Assembly (NCBI GenBank): GCA_036186865.1
Contig: AP025053.1
Span: 8,610,498-8,674,497 of the forward strand
DNA from: Eustoma russellianum
Lineage: Eukaryota > Streptophyta > Magnoliopsida > Gentianales > Gentianaceae
DNA length: 64,000 nt
Direction: 5' to 3'
A model generated the notes under the pieces. That model was not told the origin of the DNA. It searched no databases and was given only the letters and a program-made list of their open reading frames with translations. Position 1 is the stretch's first letter; the number at the start of each line of letters is the position of its first letter. This document shows positions 47,658-58,862 of the stretch, piece after piece. A program made the translations under genes and the position numbers.

Positions 47658-48434
47658 TATTACTTACAAAACCGCCATAAAACCCGCCATAAACAGACAA
47701 CCCCTTTTGCAATGAAGTCCCTATTCAAGCAGAAACTCCCCTGAAAATCACTCTTTCAGTCATGAAATCAACCTTTTTCTTTCTTCAAAAAGCAAAAAAT
47801 GTGCACAATTAACGAACTACTTCACTAAAAGATTTTCCAGAATAACCCAAACAAAGAAAGAAAAATGAATATAATAAGCAAAACAAACCTTCTGCCAATG
47901 TTTAAACTGATTGAAACCCTGACCTTGTACCTAAGAAGAGTAAAAACTAAAAACATGAAGAAACAGAGGTAAATTTTTCTGAAAGAGAGAAGCCCAGATG
48001 AAAATGACAACAAAGATTTGGGCTTTTAGGGTTTTGAGGCACTCTTGTTGTACTATCAGTTTCAGAAACCCGAGGAAGTTGATGTTTAGAAACGGACACC
48101 GGAATGCAGTAGAGAAGAGTTACTAAACAAATTTATGAAAGAAAAAAGAAAAAAGAAAATAAAGAAGAAAGGATTATGAAGATGGAGACAAAGGGGGGTG
48201 TCAAGGAACTAATCAGATTGAATGAATTCATGCAATTCATTTCAACTTGTTTTCCAGTAGGGTCAGACAATGGAAAGGTGGCGAGGACATGATGAATAAA
48301 GAGGAAAAGAGAGCATAGCAGAAAGGCTTTGGGATGTGTGTCATATGTAGAGACCAATATTCGATCATTCATTTGCATTTTAAATTTTTAAACTTAAGGA
48401 AGAAAACAGAAATAAAATATTTTGATGAATGCAT
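47658..48434. other. Leader and promoter region of the DUF632 gene
   Basis: Minus-strand pyrimidine-rich sequence at 47700-48060 looks like a 5' UTR, possibly with an intron. No TATA box assigned. Confidence 0.4.
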
Positions 48435-48654
48435 CGAGCATAAAATGAGGGGTTCACATTTTGAGATGCTAAAGTTGAGTCAAAATATATGGAATCTAAT
48501 TACGCTTCGTCATGTGTACAAAAGCAACTTTTTAAAGAATGAGTGCTGCACTTTTTTTTTAAAAAAAAAAATACTTTCGTACACATATCGACGCGTGATT
48601 AGATGCTTCATATTTGTCTCAACTTTAACCTTTTTAGATCTGAATCGATAAAAT
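48435..48654. mobile_element. Degenerate Mutator-type MITE, second family
   Basis: CGCGTGATTAGATGCTTCAT ... GATCTGAATCGATA on the right and ATGTGTACAAAAG / GTACACATATCGA around a T9A11 centre match the element at 32398-32586 with many substitutions. The left end is unclear. Confidence 0.5.
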
Positions 48655-50433
48655 GAGGACCATATCCTCTTAACAAAAAAAATCTCCTCAATCAATCTCT
48701 CTTAAAGAATGAGAGTGATGATTAGATTCACCATAATAATGAAGACACACCAAGTTTTATAGGGATGAACAAAAATCTCTTAAAGAATAAAATTAGTAAC
48801 TCTATTTTAAAACCATATATCATACTTGTGGTATGTGTAACATATTAGTGTCTACTATTGAAACAAAACGATGCACTCTTTTGAAAAGAATTAACAGTGG
48901 GTTGTGTTAAGAGAAGGTCTTGTTTGTTTTCAAATGACTTGCATGCCAAATGAAATTTAGATTATATTAAAGGATAGACATACACATGTACATATGTGTG
49001 ATGTGTCTGTATATCGAACTGTGAATCGACATTCAATATGTTTATGTACTTGCTTATATAATGAAAATTCTGTTTTGGCTTTCTAATTAGTAATTTTACA
49101 ATTTAATTTATCTTCAACGAGTTGACTCAAACAAGTTACCAAACCGTCAATGTGTTAGTGGTTAATTGAATCGAATGTAAGCTTGTTTCTTTAGCTGCTT
49201 TTACAACTGTTTTATATTTTGGGATTGAACAAAACATTTAAAATATCGAAATAATATATTATTGGTATCTCGGACTGAGTTTCAAAATAGTTTTGCTTAT
49301 CATACCAATTACCACCAAATTACTTTCCACTTTTCTCTCGAATTTATCTAATTAAAGTCACTAGTTTCTGTTAGTCATTCGAGTAACCAATTATATAACT
49401 TCAACAGAAAAATACAAGACAAACGCAATTGAAAAACCAGATCAGCATAGAAAAATAAAAAACATTGAAATTTTGTTTTCCATTGTTTCTTATCATTAGA
49501 GGAACAATAACTCATATTTCAATTTCGAATAATTCGTGAGTTTGATATACTAGATTCGAGACACATCATATGTAAAAGTATATGAGGTTTGTATTATTTA
49601 CGGAATTTTTCTTAGTGTGAACAAATTATTTTTTCCCCTTCAATTAGTTTTTGGATTGAAACATTACTCTATAATAAATAATATGACACAACCTTGTTTA
49701 ATGTCAAGAATACCCTTCTAACGGCTCTTTTATATGGTCGGCTTTTCCGCTCTCTTTTTACTTAGTGGAGAAAATCGTGGTGTTTTGGTGGTAGGCTGAT
49801 AGCTTTTGAGAGTTTTTTTTTTTTTTTGTATTTTCTTAAAGAAAAATATAATCTAAAGATTCTGAAAGATGTAAGTATTGTTTGTATATATACACTGCAC
49901 ACACACACACACATATATACACACACACACTGATATTATATATATACATATATATACATATATATACACTATACACACATACATATATGTGTGTATTTAT
50001 ATATGCATGTACATAACTTCCACCCAAGAAATCAAACTTGTTGGAACATTTGGTTCCGAAATTGTTAACTGTTACTTTTCCAAAACAATGTATTTAAACA
50101 AACTCTCTTTTTTCCCAACTTTTAAAATACACATTTACATGCGTAGTTTACAAAAATAATATGAAACATAGTCTAAGCAAAGCCAGCTGAAACACAATGC
50201 ATGCTGATGCAGCGGAAGAATGTATGGAGATGAGAGGGAAAAGGGTCGTATCTAAATTCGATGCGAGCAATAAGAGATCAATTGCACTGTGCCTTATGAT
50301 AAGTGTTATTATATATATTTTTAATTTACAAACCAATATTTCAATTATTAGTTCTTTCCTTGTGTGTATACAAAATAAATAAATGCTCTAGCAATAGTAC
50401 ATGCTCCAGGTTTCCTGCATGCGGTGTGGTGTC
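48655..50433. other. AT-rich intergenic stretch with CA/TA repeats
   Basis: A compound (CA)n/(TA)n microsatellite lies at 49885-50010. No gene recognised. Confidence 0.5.
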
Positions 50434-50735
50434 TAGGGGTGTTAACGAATAGAGCCGAGCCGAATACCAAATTTTCGAACTCGAATTCGTTTAGTTTAAC
50501 GAATTGTTTGGCTTGACTTGTTTACTGTAACGAATTTCAAATTTTGTTCGAGTTTGGCGCGATAACACTATAAATGTTTAAACGAGCCAAACTGTTAGCA
50601 AACAGTTTGGCTCGTTTTAGTAAACAAACCTAATTAGGTGTTCGGCTCGTTTAAATAAAATTAACGAACGAACTTGAATCAATAAGAATCGAACTCGAAT
50701 AGTTTGTTAACGGTTCAGTTTGCTTAACACCCTTA
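50434..50735. mobile_element. hAT-like MITE
   Basis: Begins TAGGGGTGTTAACGAA and ends TTAACACCCTTA, with inverted AACGAGCCAAACTGT / ACAGTTTGGCTCGTT near the middle. The flanks GTGGTGTC and ATGATGTG are only partly alike, so an 8-bp duplication is not proven. No coding capacity. Confidence 0.55.
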
Positions 50736-50829
50736 ATGATGTGCAAAGTAAAGTTATAATAGATGCCTTAAGGAGTCTAAAATGTAATGACTAACCATTT
50801 AGTAATGACGTGATAACGCTCTGTTGGAA

Positions 50830-51275
50830 AATGAAATTGTATTTCATCCTAAAAGATGGATGACCTAAACGTCTATGTCATAACCAATGCTAGTTGATTG
50901 TTCCATGCACAAAAATGACTTGATTATAGTGATTCACCTCATCAATGTAGTAAAGGATTTCGCGTTTAACACAACATCCAATGATCTCATTCGTGAGAAT
51001 ATAATGCAAGAGGCAAAAATTGGAACACATCAGCACCGTACAATTAACTTTTCTTGTCACTTGACTAATGGAGAGTAATTTCAATTATAACATTAGGACA
51101 TAAAGAAAGTTATTTAACTTCATATGCGAAAAAACGTAATAAGACTCTCTCATCAAATGTCTAACAACTCTCCACTAGCTATTTCAATATGTGATTTAGA
51201 GGATGCGAATTGGTGTAATAAGGCTTTTTTTTTTGTTTTGCATCATACGTCATGGTGTCTGTGGCTCCACAATCA
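50830..51275 (-). pseudogene. Copia protease/pre-integrase relic
   Basis: Minus-strand reading gives a protease-like DCGATDTMTYDA near 51265, where the catalytic Ser of DSG is Cys. Further on come LLSISQVTRKVNCTV and TNEIIGCCVKREILYYIDEV, at the position and in the style of the segment between protease and GAG-pre-integrase in copia polyproteins. It is short, has stops, lacks LTRs, and is unrelated in frame to the two full elements. Confidence 0.6.
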
Positions 51276-52490
51276 AAAATCTACTCACTAGATTTAACTG
51301 AGTTTTTAGCGATTTAGAGTGTGTTCAATGAGCTTTGGATTTGGATGTATATTTAGGTTCTATAAACTCACATGATAAATGTGTAGGATTTGAGAATTCT
51401 GAGAACAAATGTGAAACTTTCAGACTCCTGGGCGAATCCGTAAAATCTAGGGAACCACAGGGCGAAAATGCAGATTCAAAAGATATGGAGGTAAAATTGC
51501 AAAGTCAAAAAAGTTGAGAGGCGAAATGTCAGAAGGTTAGGATTGGAATCTAACCTCCCAATCCTAATACTTCCCTTTATTTCCTCTCTCCCTCTGTTTT
51601 CTCCCACTCCCCCCTTTTCTTTTCCTTGAGTTCTCTGCCGCTTCCCCACCATAGCCCCCTCTTGTTTTTCTTCCAATTGTGGAAGTGCAAGGCAGTAGCC
51701 GAATGGCTACCCTTCATGCATTTTTCCTTCTTCTCTTCTCTCTATGCGGAACTCTACCCGGCCGACCTTGGTGATTTCTTTCAATTAGTTGGGATCGGGG
51801 GTGCATTGAGGGTGGACGATGCGGTCCCAGTGCTTGTAGTGGTTGACACTGCCGCGAACATCCATGTTGCTCTGGTCGGAGAGGATGAAGATTCATCATG
51901 TGAGTTGGGCTTCGTTTTCTTGTGTGGGATTAGATTGCTCCATATTGAGCTTGGTAGTTCATGGCCTTCTATGGTTGGATTTGTCGCTTTCGGTGGTCTG
52001 TTTGAAGTTAATGGCCGTGGTTTGAAATTGGTTTGAAACTTGTCGGTGGTTGGGTTTACTGACTGGATTTAGTTTTGCCGGTTGAATTTGGACGATGATG
52101 ATATCGTGTCTTACGGATTAAAAACTATTCTCTAGTACTATGGTTGTTTGAGAATCAAATTGTATTTGATTGATTTCATTCGAATACGATGAATCTTATA
52201 CATATGTTAATTATAGAAAAAAAATTCAGAAAATAAATAAAACGATTCAATTGATTTGATTTTATTAATCAAATTTCTTGATTACTGCTATAATTTCTAT
52301 CAAATGCATTTACCTGATACACAGATTTTATGTTAAAAAAAAATATTACATATATCGATAAACTAGAATTACCTATGTTACACTGTAAAGTCTCATTAGT
52401 ATAAGTGGAGCGAGGTGATATGGCAACAAAGTAAAAGGAGGAATCCGTCCCACTGCTTCTACGTAAAAGAAAGCTGTGGCATATAAGACA
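51276..52490. other. Intergenic stretch with one unassigned frame
   Basis: 51626-52036 is open for 136 codons on the plus strand (LGDFFQLVGIGGAL, VPVLVVVDTAANIHVALVGEDED) in a locally GC-richer block after a CT-rich segment (51570-51670). I do not recognise it. It may be TE-derived. Confidence 0.35.
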
Positions 52491-52498
52491 GGCTGTTC

Positions 52499-52646
52499 TA
52501 TAGTATATTCATCTGCATTTCTAAGGGAATCTTTGTAATATTAAAAAAATGAAGAAAAGGGGAGCTCAGTTTATAGTATATTCATGAATATCATTTCTAA
52601 GGGAATCTTTGTAATGTTAAAAAAGTGAAGAAAAAAGGGAGCTCAT
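52499..52646. repeat. Tandem duplication of about 73 bp
   Basis: TATAGTATATTCAT ... TTTCTAAGGGAATCTTTGTA ... GGGAGCTCA occurs twice head to tail with small indels. Confidence 0.85.
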
Positions 52647-52879
52647 ACAGATAAAGGCACAAAATTCTTGCAGCTATTCTTTCTACATTGTTTACAAGAA
52701 TACTCAGACACTTTAGATTTAGATTATTGTTCTTTTTCCTAAAAATATTATCATAACATAATATGCTATTATATTAAAAAACTAATTATGACAATATTTT
52801 TTTGAGGAAGTTACTGTAGCAAGTTACAAAAGTAAATAGCGACTAATTATGCAACATCGTTAATAACATGACTTGTAAA

Positions 52880-53110
52880 TTTGAGGTCATTATGTCAATT
52901 TCAAGGTGATACACAGTATATATCAGAAGACATCAAACAATAATCAATGTAAATGCTTTCGATTTATTTCTATAAAGAAATTGTTTTTTTTAATTAATTA
53001 GACTTTAGACTGTATTTTAGTGAGTAATCGAAAAACAACCTCTATGTGTTAAAAACACATGAATATGGTTATGTACATATAATCTCTCATACCGTATCAT
53101 AGACATGGGT
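52880..53110. repeat. TS/Au-like SINE fragment, family C
   Basis: TAATCGAAAAACAACCTC, GTTAAAAACACATGAATATGG and TCTCATACCGTATCATAGACATGG resemble the family C body; the head is truncated. Confidence 0.45.
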
Positions 53111-53369
53111 CTATAAAACCATGTGGTAATTTTGTTATCGTGGTAGTATCCTACATGGTTATATTTCAAACATCTAGATATATTATACATGATAAGTGTA
53201 CATAAAACTTTATTATATAATCACTGCATTAACTAGTAATATTATCATGTAACGTACCAGTTACTTACAAATCACGTCCAAGTTTTGGTAAGGAATCTTG
53301 TCTAATAAAACATTTTTGCAGATTACACACTGCCGGCCCTCCATTATAGTGTAAATTTGCATAAGAAAA
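53111..53369. other. AT-rich intergenic stretch
   Basis: Nothing recognised. Confidence 0.5.
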
Positions 53370-53552
53370 TGGGTTAAGATCCCCTCACTCCAAATCCTTC
53401 ACCCTACGCGTCACCGCGCGACACGTGGCATCAGGGGTGGATGGTGAGGTTAGATGCGGATCACCCTCATCTAGCCTCATCACTCACTCTTGCTGCCACG
53501 TGTCGCACGGTGATGCGTGGGATGAGGAGAAAATGGGGGGTGGTCTCATCTC
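53370..53552. mobile_element. Foldback MITE, G-box family copy 5
   Basis: It contains AGATCCCCTCACTCC at the left and GGGGGTGGTCTCATCT at the right. The central fold is GGTGAGGTTAGATGCGGAT with its near complement. Paired arms carry GCGACACGTGGCA and TGCCACGTGTCGC. Ends are approximate. Confidence 0.7.
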
Positions 53553-54718
53553 TAAAAAATTATGCAGAATAAAGTACAGCTCCAGCATCAGAATATACTT
53601 GATTTACTAATTTAGAGATCAAGCTTTTACTCTCTCATATCTATAGATTCTTAATCTGCATCAGAATCCATGGGATTATTTTACACATCACACATGACAT
53701 GAACAAATGCAAAGTTAGATCTGATTAGAATTTAGAAATCATGTGGACATTGAGTCTGCAATTTCAGTCGTATTATGCCACGCATGGATCATGCATGCAT
53801 ACTTCTTTCTGCGGTAAAAGTTCAGGGAGTCGAGAGCCGTTTATTTTCTGGCATCCAACTTATATTATAAATGTAACGTCGTACTCATTTTTTAATTTCT
53901 GTTTAACCTACATTTTCATGTAATATATTTTGGGACATTCGCAATGCCTTTTTCAATATATTTGGAATTGACCCATTTGCTTTGACTATTTCTTAATTTT
54001 TCAATGGACTTTCCTCTTTTGCATCTAACCATCTCGATACTTTCTCACATGGATTTAAGAGGCATGCTATATTTGCAGCGATCTACCTAGCTTTTAAGAG
54101 TATAACATAAACAATGATATCATACAATATTATATTTAAACTTGAACAGACAGACAGATATTCTGCAAAGATGTAAAGGCTCACTTATGTGATTAAGGCA
54201 AGTGCAAAAAAAAAAAAAGAAAAGAAAAAAACAACACATGGGAGGGCACTACCAATTGGGTTTGGCAATATAATTTGTTTGTTCGTATATGTTTTTTTTT
54301 TGTATTTAACTTTACATATTCAAATTATATCTTCAACATATTTTCATATTCTTTACCCATTCAAAGTGTAGGTTTTTATACCATTAATTTTAAAATGTGA
54401 TGTTTTATATTTTTTATTATGTTTAATGTGTGGGTGTCTTTCCATTTAAGATAGGAGTTTTTTAAATGTATTTAGGTAATGATTTGTTGGGTTGGGTCAC
54501 TACTATGTGGAGTCCAATACCCAAAGTCTATAATTGTTATTCTACAGGAAAAAAACGAAAATAGAGTTTGTTTTGGTTTTCTTTTTTTCTTGAAGAAAAA
54601 GTTTATTGGGCTTAGGGACTTTGTAGATGGGGTTGCCTTTGTGCTTCCAGTGCCTCTGCATCTTGAATTGCGACATGTGACTTTTGTGTAGAAATTCCAG
54701 AGTAATTTTGATCATGTG
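53553..54718. other. AT-rich intergenic stretch
   Basis: No gene recognised. Confidence 0.5.
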
Positions 54719-54876
54719 GACAATTAGGGGACGGGATCTCTTGTCCGTTTTTCTCTCACCCCACTGACCACCGTCTGATACGTGGCAGCAGGGAATGATG
54801 AGGCTAGATGCCCATCGAACGGTGGACAGTGGGGTGAAAGAGAAAAAGGATAAGGAGATCCGGTCTCGACAATTGG
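54719..54876. mobile_element. Foldback MITE, G-box family copy 6 (short)
   Basis: A 140-bp element (54728-54867) runs from GGGGACGGGATCTC to GAGATCCGGTCTC, flanked by GACAATTAG and GACAATTGG (8 of 9 bases alike). One arm keeps ATACGTGGCAGC. The other arm's box is lost by deletion after GATGAGGCTAGATGCCC. Confidence 0.72.
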
Positions 54877-56974
54877 ATGGCCAAACTATCTCCAGTCGGT
54901 CTAAAATTTCAAAAGAAGATTGCTCTTTCATGATTCTTTGATCTATATACGGTGTTATTAGAAATTAGAGCTGTGATTTTTTTTTTCTCGAAAATTCACA
55001 AAGGGAGCTGCTAAAATCTGATCATATCTTCCAACTAACACTTTGTAATTCTGAAATTATTGGTTTTTTGATCACTTTTCGGTAGTTGGTCGTCCTTGGG
55101 ACTGATTTGTATTACATTTAATTACTAGTGGATATTTTTGTAGCTTTTGAAGTTCATGGTTTTTACTCTCTCGTTTTGAGGAAAGTTTTTTATATTAAAA
55201 TTTCTTGTGCTCGTTATTTTGATGTGTTTGTTATTCACTGCAAAAGGCCAAATCACTAACCTCGGGATCTCCACTTTTCTAACCGTATGGACTAGCGGCC
55301 TATGTGGGTGGTAAGGTGTTGTACTTGTTGTTTTGCTTTGGTTGTGATTGTGTTTGATCTTGGCATGTTGATGACTTTCCTTGGTTCACACAAATAGAGA
55401 AAATAATTTAGGTTTATTTGTTAACCAATTTTTCCAACAATTTTGATTGTCTCATACGGCTTCTCTTTCAATTCTTTCGAATTCGTTGGATTGGATCCTT
55501 TTCCGCATTCGTAGTTTCTTCGTAAATAAATTTGATAATGTACTCTTGATAGATAAATCTTGTAATATTACATGTGAAAGAAAAATAAAAAGATAAAACG
55601 GTACTAGGGTACAAACCCAAATTAATAGATCAACGAATTTATTGATCTACTAGAGTTTATATGTCCTGTGGTAAGGGAAATTCTGGCCCACTATAGAAAG
55701 GGAATCCTGGCCCAATATAAAAGTGACAGTATAAGAAAAATTTATTAATAAAGGAAAAATATCAGAAACACTAAAATGAAATACATAAAATAAAAAGAAC
55801 AAAACGGCATAAGTCTTTTTTTTTAACAAAAACATGACCTAAGTTGTGCTATGGATATTATTTAGGACAACCACGACGCATATGAATACCTTGGCGTCAG
55901 ATAAAACGGTGTCGTAATGGTGAATCTTTGCTTATCTTATTTCTAATTCGAGTAAATCATGGGCGGACTCTCCCAATTAAACATAAGTTTCAGATCGGGT
56001 AAATAAAATCCCACTATAAAGTTTATTGCGTTGTTACTAACAGAGTTTATTTTTAGAAAAAAGGTTTATCTCCTCTTCTTCTTTTTTTCTTTTTCTTAAT
56101 TTTGTTATTTCGGGTTGATTGATTATTTACTCGAACCCGTGATGTCGAGAGAAGAATGAGAAAAATATCCAATCCACTTAGTTTTTGGGCCTTTTGAGAC
56201 AAAAGAAAGGTGGTGCATAAGGTTCGGCCTGCACGGGCTGGAAACCTTGCTTATGTTTCATTGACAATTGCAGATACATAAAATACTTATTTATTGGAAA
56301 AACAAGGGAAAATGATTTTCCACACACCTATTTTCGTTATTTATACTCATATCTCATGCAATTCTACTCAAACAAAAAATATCTCTATGCAACCAATGTT
56401 GGTTTCCATAATTGTTTCCGATATCTAAACATTGATGTAGAAGAAGAAAATTCATGAAGTATGAATTTGAATAAATGAAATATAAATATCGTTCCTCTAA
56501 AGAAACGTTCCATGTTGCATATATTTTAATAGAAACATAGTTCTCATTGTTATGTTCAAAAGAATATGAGTAATTAGACCATGGATTGAGTTAAGATCCT
56601 AGATTAAGGGCACAGTTACCCCTTTAACGACCGACAAAGATACTAGTAATTGGGTTGTCAAATTAAACGATGGATCACTGTTACAGCTACTGAGTTTTAT
56701 GTAACAAGAAAGTCATACAATGATGTAATAAGCTATTGCAAGCAGCAAGACAATTTTTCTAATAGAAAAGAACCGTGTATAGCTCTTGTAAGTGTGTGTT
56801 TGGGTGTGTATATATGTATGTGTGTATCCTTGTATGTAGTATGTATGTAGGTATGTTAGCCTTCATATGAATGTCTTTTGTATGTGTGTACATGTATGTT
56901 TGTGCCTACACATGAAAATAAGTTAAAATGTGTAGAAAATATTGTCAGAAATAGACATCCATTTTCAGGCAACA
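54877..56974. other. AT-rich intergenic stretch
   Basis: A short repeated phrase (GGGAAATTCTGGCCCA / GGGAATCCTGGCCCA) lies at 55675-55715 and a TGTATG-rich stretch at 56790-56910. No gene recognised. Confidence 0.45.
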
Positions 56975-57248
56975 AACGACAACAACAGCACAAACATTAT
57001 TCCATTGCCTTAGAGTCTCCTGTCTATAGCGGTATATGAGAGGTCAGATGTACGCAAGCATACCCATGTATTAAAAACATACAAAATTTGTTTCCTGATG
57101 ACCTATAATGAGAATTGCATCAAGCTATGTCGATTAACTGCTACTTCACAATATAAGAAGCGCAACCAATTTAGTGAGTCATTCTGCTTTATTCCATCAT
57201 ATTCCAAAGTCAATAAAAATGTATCATTGACTATATTGAAAATGGAAA
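56975..57248. repeat. TS/Au-like SINE, family C (inverted)
   Basis: ACGACAACAACAGCAC at the left corresponds to the GTTGTTGT tail in reverse. GTTTCCTGATGACC, TATGTCGATTAAC and CACAATATAAGAAGCGCAACC follow, as at 62258-62512. The transcribed strand should be minus if the GTTGTT tail is the 3' end. Confidence 0.6.
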
Positions 57249-58597
57249 CATATCTGTGTAGATATGTGTATAGAGTGTTTGTTTTCGATAAATATCGGAA
57301 ATAGATTTGAACATATATAGTCAAGTGGTGAAATATCAACATTTGTAAGATAAGAATTCGATTAGTCTAGTGCTAAAAACTATTGCATTTCAAAATGGTG
57401 ACCAAACCGAAGATTTCAAAATTTTGTTTAGAATTTTGAACCCAGAAGTCTAATTCGGGCAAAAACTTAAGACGATGATCACGATAGTTATGAGCCGTAG
57501 AAAGATCTGCAAGTAACGGTTGATGTAGAAAGCATTCTCCTTTCTGTTTTCGACTAAGTTGTTGAAGAGTGTTATCAACTATACTTCCCATGTCATATAT
57601 ACTCAAGAGTCTTAGGGGAAATTTCAAAATTTATTGTATTTTTAGTCGGATTTTAAGAAATTTTTTAAAATAATTTAAACGCACATGGCAATATTGTCTT
57701 AGAAGCATTTGGACGCATTTGGCAGTGCCATATAAGAAACAATATATATATACACACACACATCCATATGCGTATGTTCTGGGGAGACTTGTCTCTGGTA
57801 TTTCTGTAATCTTTTAACTATGTGTGTTCGTCGTTCTGCGTCTTAATAGGACAGCTGTAGTTGACAGCAACTAAAGCCACATTAAACCTAAACTATTATG
57901 AAAAAAAAGTCTGAAGTTTATTAAATATAGCAACTAGTATTGTAGAAGCCAGTCGTGTGAAGCAATCTTGATGGCCAATCTCCGACATCATTTGCTTGAA
58001 GATGGAGAAAGCAACCCTTGAAATAAACACCCTTTACTTTAGGAAGTAATTTTATAAGAAGACACTATACGTATTGATGGCGATCACTTTTTAATAAACA
58101 AAGCAAACGAATCTATCAAAAAAAGATTTATATATAATAAATTCACCATTCTTCTTGTACGATGTGCACCAACGATTTTGGATGGTTAAAAAATGCGGGC
58201 AATCGAGGTAGGATTTCTTTTCTATTGTGTTACCGCCGGCCATCAGTGATCGAAATTATAAACATACCAAAGCATTCTTTTTACATACACGCTCACATGG
58301 AATCATACCAAGTTCATACTCAAATATTTTTCTAATTTGTGCATTATGCATGTCATTACACCCAGACATATACATATATATATATATACACACACACACA
58401 AACATATGTATATGTATATATATTAGATTGTCCAAGAACTGTATTAAAGGAAGATTAGTAAATAGTTTTCATGTCATGACAGCCTGTTGTAGTTTCCACT
58501 CCACCGCTCTCGGCAGCCAGTGGGCCACCGTCCTGCCTATCCTTTTCTTTGAGTTGGTAAAGCTTAAAATCAGGAATCAATTAAATTTATTGAGAAT
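57249..58597. other. AT-rich intergenic stretch
   Basis: TA/CA dinucleotide repeats lie at 57745-57765 and 58368-58425. No gene recognised. Confidence 0.45.
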
Positions 58598-58862
58598 GTA
58601 GTTTAGTTGATAATGAGATGATAGATTGCATCTAAGATTGTCGGTTTAAATTTTGGCAACTGCAGTGGTGTTTGAGTCATACCGTCAGCTCTTTATATCA
58701 AAGCAAGTTTGAGCTCATACAGTAATGTTTGAGTCATACGTTAAGTCCTGAGCCTCTTACTTAAAAGGTCGTCGAATGACCTAATTTATATCCTCTATGA
58801 AACTCGTTAGGACTGGAGCGGTATGATTCTCTGAGTCAGGGTATGACTCGTTGTATCCAAGA
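58598..58862 (+). repeat. tRNA-derived SINE, family A (worn)
   Basis: Box A TAGTTTAGTTGATAATGAG, a decayed box B (CGGTTTAAATT), then CTAATTTATATCCTCTATGA, ACTGGAGCGG and GGGTATGACTCG at the tail. Confidence 0.55.
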
